Part shown: positions 1-11,580 of the stretch, one piece after another | How the letters are laid out: every line of letters begins with the position of its first letter | Position numbering within the stretch: the stretch's first letter is position 1 | Assembly: GCF_021155765.1 (NCBI RefSeq) | Contig: NC_060118.1 | Span: 10,909,646-10,973,645, forward strand | Direction of reading: 5' to 3' | Length of the DNA stretch: 64,000 bases | DNA from: Diprion similis | Lineage: Eukaryota; Arthropoda; Insecta; Hymenoptera; Diprionidae | Made by a program: the position numbers and the translations under genes | The notes under the pieces: generated by a model | Told to the model about the DNA's origin: nothing | Seen by the model: only the letters and a program-made list of their open reading frames with translations | The model's database searches: none

Positions 1-1379
1 TTGTGTATAAAACGTATGAATTATACAAACGATAACAAGATTTATCAAACTTAATGTAAGCTGATGAAACAATGAGAATTTATGAAACAATATTTCTGTT
101 TGTACTTCAAGCGATAAGAAGTAAAGTATTTCGATTTTAATAAAAGGTTATTACGTTCGCTAATTACAAATTTGAGATAAAAATTTAGAAACTCAAAATA
201 TCGGATCGAATATGGCGAACAAAAATATCTTCACAAATTACCTAATTTGTCAAAAAATATTTTATCAGCAATCTTCAACTCAGAGAATGATTAATTAATT
301 TTTGTTCCGTTCGATCAAAATATGTATAAAAAATTACAAAATTCAGGAATTAACAGTTTTGTTAAAACAACTTTACGCTTGTAGAATTTTTCCAAATTAA
401 ACTCCAAGAAAATGAAATCAAATTAAAAAATTATAAAAAATTCAGGTCACTTAAAAGAAAAATCAGGCTTAGCCTCTGCGCTGATATTCTTCCGGAAATA
501 ATAATACCGGATTGTAATATCCGCAAGGACGACAACTTTATGGACAAGGTTGCGACACTGACACGAATATCAGGACAACGCACCTCCGTCGTCGGCAGGT
601 GTTTGAATACGACGCCATCGACACGTTCCCTTCTTCCTTTCTGTATATTTATAGCCAGCGTTGTTCGACCTGGCCGCGGGCTATTTTCTTCTCGAACATA
701 AAATCTTTGCTGAAATTCAGTCACTGCGATTCACTTTACGGACACTTAGAGACTGCAATAATTTAAAACAGGAGTCTAATAATCACGAGAAGTGAAAAAA
801 TTATTCAAGAAATTCTGCCTCATCTAGTTGCCGAGATGATTTTACTTTTATAGATTTGCTTTTGCAAATTTTCAATTGCTGTTCGTTGTTTTTTTTTTTT
901 TTTTTTTTTTAACAAAAACTCGTATTCACTTATAATGTTAAGATTCAATAACTTTTGTTTACTCGCTGGTGGAAATGAGATTCTAGAAAAAAAAAAAGTC
1001 TGAGACGGAGAAAAAATTTGGCGCTGTTTTAATTTTCAGAGCACAGAACTCGTCGACTCAGACACGATTTCGATAGACGGAATCGAAGGCGAGTCTGCTC
1101 CAATTTTCACTGTGAATTTAAAACGCGTGTTATTATAATACGTGGAACGCTCGATTGTTTGTAACGTGCGCGTTGCAGTCTCGGTAAGAAATTACGAAAT
1201 TGCAAAAGTCGACGAGATTACAAATGAGGACGAACGAAACGTGCAGGCGTTTGTGTCGAACGCGATTTAACTGTTAAAAGTTTGTCGAAACTTTTTATTC
1301 TTCTTATTCTTTTTTCTACGATTTTTAGTCACCTTTTGTACATATGAAACCAGGTCAATCGGATATTACATGTGTAAAT
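1..1379. other. AT-rich non-coding sequence
   Basis: I see no supported gene here. The stretch is AT-rich with T runs near 890-910. A GC-richer island lies at about 490-720. On its minus strand there is a TATA-like GGCTATAAATA (positions 646-656 read in reverse) followed by a short open frame, but there is no convincing splice donor or family match, so I do not call a gene. Confidence 0.5.
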
Positions 1380-1740
1380 CGATTTTTATTTTTTTTTATT
1401 TTTTTTTTCTCGTTACGGTATAATTTTATAGACAAAAGAAAAAAAAATAAGTTTCCGAAAGTTTCAACTCGAAATTTGAATTTTGAAAGGTCGCTCATAA
1501 TTTTTTTTTCAATTTTTTGGTGCATTTTTTCAGATCTTTTCGAGCGACCTTTTAATATTCATATTAAAATTTCATAAATTTTTTTCCTTTTATTTAGTAA
1601 GAAAGAATCGATAACAAAACACGACGACATGAATTAAAAATCAAACAAAACACTGAAAATATAATTTTTTTAATTTAATTTTTGGACGATTTTTGACATT
1701 TTTAAAAATTTGGAGCGACCGCTTAAAATTTTTTTTTTCA
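1380..1740 (+). mobile_element. Non-autonomous DNA transposon copy (MITE-like), 5'-truncated
   Basis: This AT-rich block reappears in reverse orientation at about 30637-31023 with most positions matching by eye: the 'ctcgttacggtataatttta' stretch, the internal inverted motif AAAGGTCGCTC...GAGCGACCTTT, and the terminal 'gacatttttaaaaatttgga'. The second copy shows matching inverted ends (GTCRCTCCA...TTTTTGACRATTTTTGAC type). This copy lacks the 5' inverted end. It encodes no protein. A short same-orientation end motif (GTCGGTTTTTTTGCGCCA) follows both copies, at 1817 here and at 31031 in the other. Confidence 0.7.
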
Positions 1741-1848
1741 GCTGTCCTTTGGATTGGGCTCTTAAACATCAAAAACTAACATTTTGTCACACGAGAATCA
1801 AAAAAAAAAAAAAATAGTCGGTTTTTTTGCGCCACCCTAATATACATA

Positions 1849-1881
<33 letters not shown>

Positions 1882-2158
1882 AATTTCGACACGCAACCTT
1901 TATCAGCTCCTAATCGCTCGCTAAACTTCGCTAAGCAAGGAAGAATATTTGTTGTTCAGGATTTGGCAAAACGGCGACGAACGAAAAAAGTAATCGAGCC
2001 TCGTTTACCGGAACCGGAAGTCTCGGAAATCGGAAAGGGGCGTCTGAATTTCAAGGGCTTTTCGCAAAGGTTGCTGCCCCGTGCCCCGGAGGGGATTTGT
2101 CTCGAAGGTCTTTCCTTCCTCCGAAGAAACCGGCAAACCACCTGCTGACCCTGGCCAG

Positions 2159-2195
2159 TATATAAGACTCTGAGTAAGACGTTGCAGCGTTCAGT
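2159..2195 (+). promoter_or_regulatory. TATA box and initiator of the small secreted protein gene
   Basis: TATATAAG lies at 2159-2166 and an arthropod-type initiator TCAGT starts at 2191, 32 bp downstream, which is the standard core promoter geometry. The first coding exon only begins after a good splice acceptor at 3377, so I infer a non-coding first exon starting near 2191; its donor is probably the TCA|GTAA at about 2248. Assignment of this promoter to the 3397 gene is inference. Confidence 0.6.
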
Positions 2196-3396
2196 CAAGA
2201 GACATACGAAAAGCATCGATCAGTATCGGTCAATTAATCGGTCAGTAAAAGCATCAGTCAGTTAAAATGCACGATAATCATGAGATTAAAAAATCATTTC
2301 ACACGCGTGGAATAAAACAGGAAAAAGAAAATCCGAGTAACGAGTTGAATAAAAGAAAAAAAAAAAAAAAAAAAAAGAATAGTCTTGAAAAAAATTACGA
2401 CGTGATTTTGAAAGCAGTTCGTGTACGATTTCCGAATAAAAATCATCGATGGAAGGATAATGGAAATCGTTATCAGTTCGCTTTGTTTCTGGGTTGACTT
2501 TTTTTTTTTGAACTACTGTTAGTCACTTTTACTGCATTCGTTCGCGAGGAGAATTAATTGAACCGATAAATTGACGGCTTGACGTTTTAATTCGGCAATT
2601 CTGCGGTGATCTGAAGGCTTTCGATTAATGGGAGAACAAAGTCACAGTAAAACGAGGAATACGATTTCTGCTCCTCTCTGATTTACTCGAGCTTTCATTC
2701 CAACGAATCATGGCGACACTTTTTCGATTAAATTGAGTGTAAAAAAAAAAAAAAAAATTATATATGTGACAATGTGAATTCAAGTGCACCATATAATATA
2801 ATAATATCTGAAGAAACTTTAGCTGAAACAACGAAGCCTTACAAGCATACAAAGTATCTCGTTTGAAAAATATGTTCAAATATATCAAAAACTAACAATA
2901 AGCAATAAATTAAACAATATTTGGGACAAAAGTCCCATTTTTTGGGTCAGAGGTTTATGGTGGGCCCATTGTGACACAGATTTTGTTTTTCAAATGGAAT
3001 CTAATATTTTTCATTCCATTTTCTTAGTTTTTTTTTTTTTAAAGAATTATATCTGAAATATTTTTTAATTTAATGTTGTTTTCGATATATTTGAGTATAT
3101 TTTTTTAAATGGGACACCCTGTATATAATATCGTTGGAATAGAGTCAAGGTTGAGAAACGCGGTCTTTATTTTATGAATCAGTGAAAATCACACCAGGAC
3201 AAGGAAATCATTGAATAAAAATTACTCAAAGAAGTTTGAATAATTTTGATTTCGGTTAGAATTGATCGTTTCATCGGAGAAATTATTTTCGACGAGATTT
3301 TTAAGAAATGATTCATAGATCTTGTATGGTTTTTTGATCTTAGATGACACGATCACGTAATTTCTTTTCTGCTTCAGAAACACGTACGACGTAATC

Positions 3397-4077
3397 ATGC
3401 AGGGGATCCTCGTTTATGCCATCGCATTTCTCCTCGCGTTTGTGGGAAGCGGTTTTGCCGCACCTCAGTACATAGCAAACCCGGAAACGCCGTACGCTCA
3501 TCCTGCGGTGTTGATAAACTCCCACATGGAGTCCCAACTGCCGGAAGAACTGCGTAATCCATTTTACAAGAACCCCAGGATCGCTAATAGCCTTGCCAAG
3601 GAATCGTGGTTCGGCAACAAGGAAATGCAGGTGGGTCAAGTGTCGACGTTTTTTAAAAATTTGGGGCGAGGTTAAAATTCCGAATTTGAAAAGTGCCGAA
3701 AACAAAGAATTCCGAATTTTTTGGGTGACGAAACTTGGAGCAAAGAAATTAAACTTTAAGGAAACATTAAAATTGCAAAAAAGTAAAGTTCCGGAAGGGC
3801 AAAAAATTCTGAATGATCCAAGATTTTTAGTTTTTTCAACACTTTGTTTTTTTTCTGTTTTGGATTTTCAATTTTTTTACGTTCAGAATCCTAGTCATTC
3901 TGATTTTCGGTTTTTCTAATTTTTTCACACCCACTTGTTGAGTAAACTACGATGTGTGAGCATATTTTAATTAATATTGAAATTATTCTGCAGGTACTAG
4001 AACGAGAGGCGGAAAAAATACCGAGAGAAAAAATATTCAGCGTACTTCACAACGCTGGACTCGTACAAAGAAGATAA
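3397..4077 (+). CDS. Small secreted protein (105 aa), function unknown
   Basis: Two coding exons, 3397-3630 and 3994-4077, join in phase 0 (CAG|GTGGGT donor, TTCTGCAG acceptor) to give 105 residues. The exon containing the ATG begins after the acceptor TTTCTTTTCTGCTTCAG ending at 3377, so the transcript has a non-coding leader exon. Residues 1-21 form a clear signal peptide with cleavage expected near GFA-AP. The mature part is about 84 residues, has no cysteines, and begins Pro-rich (PQYIANPETPYAHPA). It ends in an acidic/basic amphipathic segment (EREAEKIPREKIFSVLHNAG) with a C-terminal QRR. The lack of cysteines argues against a defensin or toxin fold; a secreted neuropeptide-like or structural matrix protein is possible. 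I do not recognise a named family. The intron holds a copy of a dispersed repeat. Poly(A) signal AATAAA is at 4273-4278. Confidence 0.8.
3666..3947 (+). repeat. Dispersed repeat copy inside intron
   Basis: This intronic segment aligns by eye over its whole length with 35756-36040 in the same orientation, for example the 'ttttggatt', 'acgttc.gaatcct' and 'tgattttcg' blocks in matching order. Neither copy has a coding frame or clear terminal repeats, so the element class is unknown. Confidence 0.65.
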
Positions 4078-4272
4078 AAAATGTGTTTTTCAACGTTATA
4101 AAAGTGATTTGAAGAACGCTTTTCTTTTCATTATTTTACTCATGCGAAACTGTGACAATATGCTTGGGTGTTTGTAAAACGTATGAACGACTTTATTCTC
4201 ATCTTACTCTTTGAGCAAAAGACTTCTCTATTTATTTACAAATTAAATTAACTAGGTTATTAATCATCGTTG

Positions 4273-4278
4273 AATAAA
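4273..4278 (+). terminator. Poly(A) signal AATAAA
   Basis: Canonical AATAAA about 196 bp after the stop codon of the small secreted protein gene. Confidence 0.55.
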
Positions 4279-5286
4279 TTATTATCGAAGTAAAATCAGG
4301 AAAATCGTTCATTATTGCGCTCATTATTCGTGCCACTTTTAATGAGTCAATAAGCAGAAAATCACAAATTTATTGCGCTAATTAGTTGTAATTCGCACGT
4401 ATAGCAATCTAGTTGCGTTTTTTCTGGCTCCTGATATACTGCCACCGAACACGCATCAACGAAAGGAAGTTGCCATCAGCCTGTTGCTGAATTTCACACG
4501 TCATATTCTAATCGTTAGAGATTCGACAGACACAATTTTTTGAAATTGTTTTAAATTTTGAAAAATAAAAGATCAAGATTCGAAGATTTTAATACTTGTG
4601 GATAAGTTTTGACGAGATTCTTGTCACTTTCTCTTCAATAATTTCTCACTGAATCGTTTGATACTTGAGACAAAAATACGATCAAAGAAACTTCTATCTA
4701 GAATAAAAGTCATAAAAATCTGCGTTTCGTAGTTTGAATTATGCTTCTGTTACTGTTTCTCTAACTAAAAAATAACATACATTTTCTATTCCTTTGATTT
4801 ATCCAAGAGAGATGAAAAGTGAAATGTAAAATGTTTGAAATTGACAAAAACAAAAAAAATAGGGATTTATTGATCATAAATCTTTTTTCCTGACTGGATA
4901 TTTTTATCGAATCGTGACGATGATCCCCGCACGATCACGAAGCGTCGTGATATATAACTGCAATATCTGCAATAACGTATAGCTACTCATCGAAAGCTGG
5001 TTGAGCAAGAGTCGGGGGAACTGAGATGAGGCTGTAAGCGAATCGATGCATCTCGATAAGAGATTTGCCAGCGAATATCTTTGTGGTGGTGAATGAGTAG
5101 TGGATATATATTATAGAACAAACGGCGGTTCCCCATAACGATGGCATTTCTCTGTTATACTATAGAAAATGTGCACAATACGCTCTTGAGAAAGAGACGA
5201 CAGAGTAAGGAAAGCAAGAAGAAGAATAAGAAGAAGAAGAAAAAGGAAATATACTATTTGTCTTGACCGCGCTTCGTGGGGATGCG

Positions 5287-5294
5287 ATATAAAG
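5287..5294 (+). promoter_or_regulatory. TATA box of CPAP1 gene 1
   Basis: ATATAAAG at 5287-5294 lies about 35 bp before a TCATCC that could serve as initiator (5323) and about 260 bp before the chosen ATG. The leader between them carries no strong splice signals, so exon 1 probably runs from about 5323 to 5605. Confidence 0.55.
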
Positions 5295-5545
5295 GCCCAT
5301 CGAGAGATGCGCATCTCGCAGATCATCCACGCTTCTCAAACCGAGGACCTCTTTCCGGGCGCGAAAAGATCAACAAAGGCCAACCGAACGATCACAGTAA
5401 TATTATAAGTTCTTCTGACTCTTGACGTAGTATTTTTATAAAATTGAAACTGAAAAAAAAATTTAAGCCAAAGAAAATTTTACCCAAAGAATTAGAAGAA
5501 GAAAAACGAAAAATCTGGGCCACCAGTTATTCCCGAAAAGTGGCA

Positions 5546-8500
5546 ATGGAACTTTGGATGCTCTTCGGCTTTTGTCTGTATCTCGTTGCAACGACGGCGA
5601 AATCGGTGAGTTTTTCATTTTTTGATTAACGGTATTTTTCAAACCTTTCAAAGCTTGAAGACGTGATTCGTGACACGATCTTTACACGATTTTTTTTATC
5701 TAGTCAGGAGCAAAAACCTGTCACCGTGGATTAAGACGGTTTTTTGAAAAGTGGTTTTCTCACTTTTTTGAAAAATAATAACTCGTTTTTTATCGTTCCA
5801 TAATCAAAACGAATACCTGCAAAATATTTTTTTCCAAAGATTGCAAAACTCAGTTTAATTTTTTTTCCACCAAAATTATTATAGATTTTTCCATAAATTG
5901 TCGCCATCATTTTTCACTCCGATTTACATAACAATCTCAAACCGATCGATCTATCATAATCGTGCAGACAACTTTGCAGGAGAATAATAAGCGTAGAGAT
6001 AAACGTGAAACTGCACGTGCAGATCGTGCATCGCGAGGAATCGCATTATAGATTCTGTAAGAATTCACTTTCTAATGTCTCTGCACGATTTTCAATATTC
6101 ATATATGCAGCGGTTCGGTCCGTTGCATCGTTCAATGATACTGATGCACTGCACTGCATCCACATATGTAAAAATATATTTATGGGGCGTTCCACGCCAA
6201 ACCGTATACGGTTTAAAGAATTTTGATTTTTAATTTTCTCAATTTTTTTTTAGTACCGCCCTTTAGTCACGGAAAGAATTTCGGTATCGAAAAGTATCAT
6301 TATTTTTATTATTATTATTATTTTTTGCTAAGCAGTTTAGTTTTTTTTTCATAAATTTTGGATATTAGGGGAAAAAAATAGAAAATTACTTTTTTGAGCC
6401 ATGTATGAAAATTTTAATCAAATAAATTATTGGATTCAATTTCGAAAAACTACGCTAAAAATGTGGTGCATTACATAAAGACATTTAGAGAGCAAGTTTT
6501 TTTTTTTTTTTTTTTTTTTTTTTTCACCGTCGATAAACTTCCACGTGGAATTAAAGTTATCGCTTCAAAAATAAAGTCTACATTACTTTAGTATTGTTTC
6601 GAAGCTGAAAGTTTGTCAACCTTAGATTTTTCAAAATAGAATCCTGATAAAAAGAAACGAAAACAAAAGATAAAACTAGCTGAAAATTTATTTCTAAATT
6701 TTTAACGTAACGCATATCTGTTTTCAAAAATCTCCTTATTATAAAAATTGAATTCTTGCATATGAAATGAAAAATCTGTAATAAACCCGCTTTCAAATAT
6801 TTTTTTTCATTAAATTTCACCATGAAAATTACCAGGAGGCCAAATCTCCTGACTCACAATTCGACGAAAATTCGGACTCCGAAGGACAGGATTCAGCGTT
6901 TTTTGACACCCAACCGGGTCTAAAAGACCAAGAAATTTCTGCAGAAGCCCGAAGACCAAGTCTTGTAGACCCCGAAGTCGCTGATCAACTAGAAGGAAAC
7001 GGATGGCTAGACGTAATTCCCGGGACGCCTGGAAAGGACTATCCAAACTACGATGGTATTCCCGAAACCTCCTTCACGTGCCAGGGCAAAACACCCGGAG
7101 GCTATTATGCCGATATTGAGGCACGCTGTCAGGTACGAGAAGATTAATTTGGCAAAACGTGTGTCGCAAGCAAAGCGCGAGAGAACAAAAATTTCAAAAG
7201 TAGGGCTGAAGCTGACTCGATGAAAAATGATGTTCATTAACGTAAAAAAAAAGTTTTGATTTATACTTACAAGATTTGTGGAGAATCGATTCACAAATGC
7301 AAAGAGATATTCTTAATCAAAATTGGACGAGAAATTGTACAAAATGTTTGAAAAAAAAAAATAAAAAATAAACAAATAAATGGGAAATGTGATGCAAATT
7401 TTTTTTTTGTCGTTAATATTATATACAATGAGGTCAAATTATCGTTAAAATTTGGGGTTGAAATATATTTTTTTTTTTTTTACACTCAATGGAATTTTTA
7501 GATAATACGTAAAAAGAAATCCGGTTCAATGAGTTTTTTTTTTCTTAACATTATTGACTGTTATTATCAAGTTTTCATTTTTAAACTTTTTTTCACCTGA
7601 TTCTGCATGTCCCGTAAATCCTTACTCACAGGGACAGAAATAATACTACACTAAAACGAGAATTTACGTGAGGAAAAATGAAAGTGTAAGATTCGAAGCA
7701 AGTGAAAAATTTGTGCTAAAATTGATGATGATATTTGCAAAAAAAAAAAAAATATATTTTATAAACTATTTTAAAATGTTTATTCGTCAAATTTGCGAGA
7801 AGAGAGTTTTTTTTTTATTCTCAGTACTAAACTACCGTATAATGATTTTAGTATGAAACGAGTATCTGATGAGAGGAAAAAAAATTATATTCTATAAATT
7901 TTGTATTTTTTAGTAAAATTTTCTGACAAAAACTCTGTGAAATATTGTAAAATTATATTCACACGCAGGTTTTCCACGTCTGTAACACCGATGGTAAAAA
8001 AAGTTCCTTCATCTGTCCAAGCGGCAGTATATTCAACCAGAAATACTTGGTCTGCGATTGGTGGTACGATTTCGAGTGCGATGACGCTACGGATCTTTAC
8101 TCGCTAAACGAAAAGGTGAACCGAGGAGGCACAGGATCGGGTCCTTCAGGACCAGGCAGGACCACGCAGGAGGTTATCGAGCCCCTGAACCTGCAGGAGG
8201 GAAATTTTGTGGCCGAGGGTTTCGAGCTATCGCTTGCCGGAACCGGCGAAGGGGGTCCAGGATACGCGAGGAATGGAAAGAGTCGAGGATTCCAGAGCAA
8301 CGTGGAGGAAGAGGAGAAGAATGCGGGGAAATTGGCTTCCGGTAAGGAGGCGGAAGGACGCGATGGAAGGAAACCAGCCGCTTCGTCTTCTCCGGATAAA
8401 GATCGGCAATTCCAAGCGGGAGAAAATTCTCGGGGTAATTATCGGGCCGGAAACGCGGTCGAGGAGCCTCAGAGGGCGGCGGGGAATCCTCATTTCCGGA

Positions 8501-8931
8501 ACGGACGTCACGGCGAGGAATCGAACGGATTCAGCGAAAACCTTAACGACGTCTCTTATGATAATAATCAGCCTCGAGGAAGCCGGTTAGAAGAGCGACG
8601 CGTTCGCCAGAGGAACCGGAAGTTCGGGGAAAAGCGGTTGGATCGTGAAAGAAACGAGGATAACGATAACCCCGTGGATTTCGACAAGGAGGATCAAAGA
8701 GGGGGAGAAAATTTTGAACCTGCGTCAGAGTTTGGTCTCCATAAAACGGAAGTTGTCGGTCAAAATATCCGCCAAAATTATCCGCGAAAGAATTCTTCGG
8801 ACAGAGTTCGGAAACCGGAAGGAAAAAATCAACAGAATGATTATCTACTTGGTATTGTTCAGGACGAAGGCAAGACCGGAAATTCACAAGCTAATTATAA
8901 TCAGCCGAGAAGATATGTGCCGATTTTATAA
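5546..8931 (+). CDS. CPAP1-type cuticle protein 1: one chitin-binding Peritrophin-A domain, charged tail (439 aa)
   Basis: Three coding exons, 5546-5605, 6836-7132 and 7969-8931, all join in phase 0. The start at 5546 was chosen because it gives a compact signal peptide (MELWMLFGFCLYLVATTAKS) ending exactly at the donor; an upstream in-frame ATG at 5444 would add a lysine-rich head unlike a secreted protein. Residues 102-156 form a six-cysteine Peritrophin-A/CBM14 domain (C102, C118, C124, C135, C148, C156; spacing 15-5-10-12-7), preceded by IPGTPGKDYPNYDGIPET. Family members are secreted and bind chitin in cuticle-type extracellular matrix. An intron splits the domain between CQ and VFH, unlike the two paralogues in this window. 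The tail, residues 157-439, is strongly hydrophilic and rich in Arg, Glu, Asn and Gly, with no further cysteines. No canonical poly(A) signal lies between the stop and the adjacent palindrome. Confidence 0.87.
6011..6022. promoter_or_regulatory. 12-bp palindrome with E-box core in intron 1 of CPAP1 gene 1
   Basis: CTGCACGTGCAG is a perfect palindrome centred on CACGTG, the site type bound by bHLH dimers. A lone site in an intron is weak evidence of an enhancer. Confidence 0.25.
6184..6235 (+). repeat. Possible terminal fragment of the palindromic element family
   Basis: GGGGCGTTCCACGCCAAACC followed by a GTTTAA-rich stretch resembles the outer end of the palindrome at 8961 (GGGAAATTCCACGCCGATTC... 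then GGGTTTAA). This suggests a truncated relative within intron 1 of CPAP1 gene 1. Confidence 0.35.
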
Positions 8932-8960
8932 AAGATATGAAAAATTTTATTTAATATAAA

Positions 8961-9787
8961 CGGGAAATTCCACGCCGATTCGATCTGGGTTTAATTTTTG
9001 ACATCTCAGACTTGGCACGCGATTTTTTTTGTTATTGTTCTCACTTTGAAAGGAAACTGTTTTGTTTTTTTTTAGTTCAATTTGAATTTTTTACAATTTT
9101 TAGAAACGATTTTATCGACCGATCAGAATTAAAAACTTTGTAAAAATTCAAATCAAAATTTTTAAGCTTGCACTAGGATTGGGCCGATTTTCTCTTCTTA
9201 CTGTATTTAAGCTTTTTCCAAAAAGAAAACGTGGAAAAAATTGGAAGCGAAAGTCATTTTACTATGGATGATTGCTGAAACATTAATATTTGTCACATTG
9301 GATTGTTGAAAATGTTTTCAGATTTTTCGGAACCATTATACGATTTTCATTCTCTTTGCATCAGCAAAATGAAGAGGAAAAAAAAATGTCTTGTGAAAAA
9401 TCTGAACAAATTAAAAAAAATCGAATGTGACGCATAAAAAAATTTCAGCAACCATCTATAGTAAAATTACTTTCACTTCTGATGTTTCTAACGTTTTTTT
9501 TTTTTTCGGAAAAAGCTTGAAAATAGTAAGAACGGAAATTCGTCCCACTCCTGGTCCAAGATCAAAAATTTTTATATCTAACGCAGGATTTTCCAGAATT
9601 CTTTCAAATTTTTAGTTTTGGTCGGTCGATAAAATCGTTTCTAAAAACTGTAGAAAATTCAAATTCAGTAAAAAAAAAAAAAAAAAACCAGAGTACCTTT
9701 CAAAGTGATAACAATCATAAAAAAAATCGCCTGCTAATTCTGAGAGATCAAGGGTAAAACCCAGGCCGAATTGGCGTCGAATACCCC
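8961..9787. repeat. Long imperfect inverted repeat (foldback element), arms about 370-400 bp
   Basis: The left arm, about 8961-9333, is the reverse complement of the right arm, about 9390-9787, along nearly its whole length. Matching landmarks include TTAGAAACGATTTTATCGACCG (left, 9101 onward) with its complement at about 9622-9645, CACTTTGAAAGG with CCTTTCAAAGTG, and GGGTTTA with the AACCC at 9757. The loop is about 56 bp. It begins 30 bp after the stop codon of CPAP1 gene 1 and has no coding capacity. It is either a foldback transposon or an element inserted head-to-head twice. Confidence 0.85.
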
Positions 9788-10189
9788 AAATATATTTACG
9801 GTTGTAGAATTTTTTATTAATGTATTTTTGTGTTGTTTTACAAGTGAAACAATATTCGAAACGAATCTCGCAATTTACTAAATTGCAAAGTTTTTCACAG
9901 AACTGATTTTTTTTCTCTTTACCTCCATTCGATATAAAATTCAAAATTTTATTGATCGTTGAAAACTGTATATTGTGAATAAAAATATGTTGAAATTAAA
10001 AGCGTAAAAAAAAAATTTCACAAAAAACCGCTCGTATCAATCGATTAACAATCGTTAGACGAGAAAACTATGATCGTTTGTTTATATTCCACAGCTTGTC
10101 CTGCGTGTCGACGAATCACGAGTATAAACTTTGCGTTTTAACCTTTAATATCTACATATATTTTATCAATTATTTACAAGATTTTATCA

Positions 10190-10768
10190 ATGAATAAGAG
10201 GTGAGTATGCTACGAAATAAATTCTTTATAGAAAAACGAGAGCAATAACGCAGATTTTTTAAAATAAAAACCAAATTTTCATTTCGAAATTCGAGTGTAA
10301 AATAAAAAAAAAATCAAGCACTTCATCGATGACAAAATGTTTTTTCCTTTCTTTGAAGTGTATGCAACAAATTAAGGAATTTTTGATAAAAAAAACAAAC
10401 AAAAAAATTCCCAAAAAGAAGAAAATATCGATTTCAGAATATTTCTACTCACTCATCGAGGCTCGTTGAGATTCTGTCTTCGGTTGATTCTGGTTCCAAA
10501 AAGAGGCTGCCGATCGATGAGACGATCCTGCGAATGGGAAGATCCCAGGAAGAAGCTTTTCACGCCAAAAATGGTGCAGCCAAAGAGACCGCTGGACTTG
10601 GAGACGTGGTCGGTGGATAAATATTGCAGAAATCGACCAACTTGGGCTCCTCCGCCAAAACTTGACGTCGAACTTCTCCGCCGAAGGTTTAAATACACGC
10701 CGATCATCGATTTCGTGAAAATCGCCGAACGGCTTAGCGAATTTTGGAAAAAAAAATTTCACCGGTGA
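10190..10768 (+). CDS. Tentative two-exon gene, Pro/Lys/Trp-rich 113-aa protein of unknown function
   Basis: A TATAAA at 10123-10128, an ATG at 10190, a strong donor GTGAGT at 10201 and an acceptor ATTTCAG ending at 10437 give exons 10190-10200 and 10438-10768 that join in frame to 113 residues. The second half uses GC-ending codons unlike the surrounding AT-rich DNA, which favours real coding. The protein is basic and hydrophilic after residue 30, with repeated short Pro-Lys motifs (FTPK, QPKRP, PPPKL) spaced among Trp, Asp and Arg. This vaguely recalls the short repeats of testis-expressed THEG-type sperm proteins, but the resemblance is weak and I do not assign a family. No nearby AATAAA is visible. 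The opposite strand also has an open frame over 10445-10762, which I consider a shadow. Confidence 0.35.
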
Positions 10769-11276
10769 TCGAATTATAATCGCAACGAAATCCGTTCGCC
10801 AAACGTTATTCCAATTTTCGATCGAACTACGGCTTATCGTTAACCGATTTAAATCTTAAGCTACACTCACACTAGCGCACACATTTCACCACACAAACTG
10901 CCACGCCTTCGGCTCCGATACGTTCATCTCGGAAGACCAAATTCGACTGAAGAAATGTTGTGAATTGTGTACCGAGCGGTGACACCCGATGTTATTGTTT
11001 CTCGCAGACTCTAAACGGGGCGTTTATCGATCTGTTATGATCAGATTTTCAACACAGACGCACTCGCAGGATGGTCGAATCTTTCCAAATCGATATCTGG
11101 CTGATTTGAATCGTCGGCAAAAAGCTTTCGGAAGCTGGAAAATTTTGACAATTTTCTGAAAAGATGTATAAACATTTTTTTTTTTTTTTTTATACAATTA
11201 ACAATATATAATTGTATCGACGACTGTTATTACTAAGTACCTACTTTATTATCGAGGTTCGTTTACCAAAAATCGA

Positions 11277-11580
11277 TACTTTTTAACCCTAAAACGATAA
11301 CAGGAGTGGGGGGTTAAAAAACACCCCACACAAATGTAAATTTCCCGCCGCAGGAGGACGGTTTGATTAAATTTTCCTGTTTCGCTCACTAATTTTTGAC
11401 CACTTTTGTGGAACTTTGGAAAAAAAATTTTTGGCCCACGTGATTTTTTTATTTCAACAAAAAAACAGAGAAAACGAGATCCTACAGGACCCTTAACGAT
11501 ATCATCTAACAGCGAGATGGAAATTATAAGATTGGGGCGTTTCTTAACCACCCTCACCCCCCGTTACCGGAAGAGATAAA
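11277..11580. mobile_element. Short element with about 35-bp imperfect terminal inverted repeats
   Basis: The left end (CGATAACAGGAGTGGGGGGT then TAAAAAACACCCC) matches the reverse complement of the right end (the CGGTAACGGGGGGTGAGGGT type, then TAAGAAACGCCCC, read on the minus strand from about 11572). The roughly 300-bp interior has no conserved coding frame. It looks like a MITE; an adjacent A run starts at 11580. Confidence 0.55.

Noticed and set aside
431-724. 97-aa minus-strand ORF with an upstream TATA-like sequence
   Set aside because: No initiator, no convincing splice partner, no recognisable domain.
2267-2497. 76-aa ORF starting after the 2159 promoter, lysine-rich
   Set aside because: Low-complexity lysine tract from a poly(A) run, no poly(A) signal fitting it; the promoter is better explained by splicing to the exon at 3378.
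8207-8959. ORFs overlapping the gene 1 tail in other frames (127, 104, 94, 114 aa)
   Set aside because: They overlap the tail of the better supported CPAP1 frame and have no domain of their own.
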